Assembly: GCA_023384315.1 (NCBI GenBank)
Contig: JAHDWY010000365.1
Span: 1-5,361, forward strand
Origin: Candidatus Hydrogenedentota bacterium
GTDB lineage: Bacteria; Hydrogenedentota; Hydrogenedentia; Hydrogenedentales; SLHB01
DNA: 5,361 bases
Direction: 5' to 3'
Part shown: positions 5,330 through 5,361 of the stretch, one piece after another
Position numbering within the stretch: the first letter of the stretch is position 1
Layout of the letters: every line of letters starts with the position of its first letter
The notes under the pieces: generated by a model
The model's database searches: none
What the model was told of the DNA's origin: nothing
What the model saw: only the letters and a program-made list of their open reading frames with translations
Program-made: the position numbers and the translations under genes

Positions 5330-5361
5330 ATTATCGAGGGTTGTGGATCACGCTGGCGGTC
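5326..5361 (+). CDS. Start of a gene cut by the window end (N-terminal membrane anchor; possibly a quinol-dependent NO reductase)
   Basis: Twelve codons are visible: MNYRGLWITLAV. GGAGG sits eight bases before the ATG, a strong ribosome site. A short polar start, then Leu-Trp and a hydrophobic run, indicates a membrane segment or signal anchor. From memory, large-subunit quinol NO reductases (NorB/NorZ) often begin in this way, and the upstream NnrS-like and Rrf2 genes make an NO-linked product sensible. Twelve residues cannot establish it; another membrane or exported protein is equally possible. The gap to the NnrS-like gene is 168 bp with no clear terminator, so co-transcription cannot be excluded. 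Confidence 0.6.
   Translation, partial: MNYRGLWITLAV

Noticed and set aside
1..5361. CRISPR arrays, tRNA or rRNA genes, insertion sequences
   Set aside because: No spaced direct repeats, tRNA-like cloverleaf sequence, rRNA-like sequence, transposase-like frame or terminal inverted repeats were seen by eye on either strand.

Overview
The window reads as high-GC bacterial chromosomal DNA. A secreted heparinase-II/III-type lyase next to an NnrS-like protein carrying DUF542/DUF1858-type domains recalls Planctomycetes, Verrucomicrobia, Hydrogenedentes and related free-living anaerobic or facultative bacteria. That assignment is a guess from gene style; no rRNA or marker gene is present.

Left half, minus strand. 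Transcription runs from about 2522 down to 2. First comes a large exported polysaccharide lyase-like protein (2522 to 648). After a 50-bp gap follows a complete HicA toxin / HicB antitoxin pair (597 to 2). The pair has its own promoter with a palindrome lying on the -10 box. hicA lacks a visible leader and Shine-Dalgarno. hicB starts at a GTG that overlaps the hicA stop (GTGA), with a GGAG placed inside the end of hicA. The toxin-antitoxin stretch is lower in GC (about 53% by hand count over 1-600) than the genes to its right.

Middle. A divergent intergenic region (2523-2791) separates the lyase from the plus-strand genes. Its right end holds a textbook sigma-70 promoter (TTGACA, 17 bp, TATAAT). 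I see nothing else convincing in 2523-2741.

Right half, plus strand. An Rrf2-family regulator with an iron-sulphur-type Cys3/His pattern (2792-3214) is followed 62 bp later by a 626-residue membrane protein (3277-5157). That protein looks like an NnrS-type core flanked by an N-terminal ScdA_N/DUF542-like domain and a C-terminal DUF1858-like domain. The last 36 bases start another gene with a good ribosome site. Its first 12 residues resemble the N-terminus of quinol-type nitric oxide reductases, but this is weak evidence.

How it fits together. In many bacteria an Rrf2 protein (NsrR) senses nitric oxide and controls nnrS, ytfE/ric (which carries ScdA_N) and NO reductase. Here the same ingredients are adjacent, two of them apparently fused in one polypeptide. 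A 24-bp motif is shared between the regulator's promoter and the region just upstream of the membrane gene, and a partly similar block precedes the next gene. The most interesting proposal is therefore a compact nitrosative-stress regulon with its own operator. The functional reading is inference; the motifs and architecture are read from the sequence.
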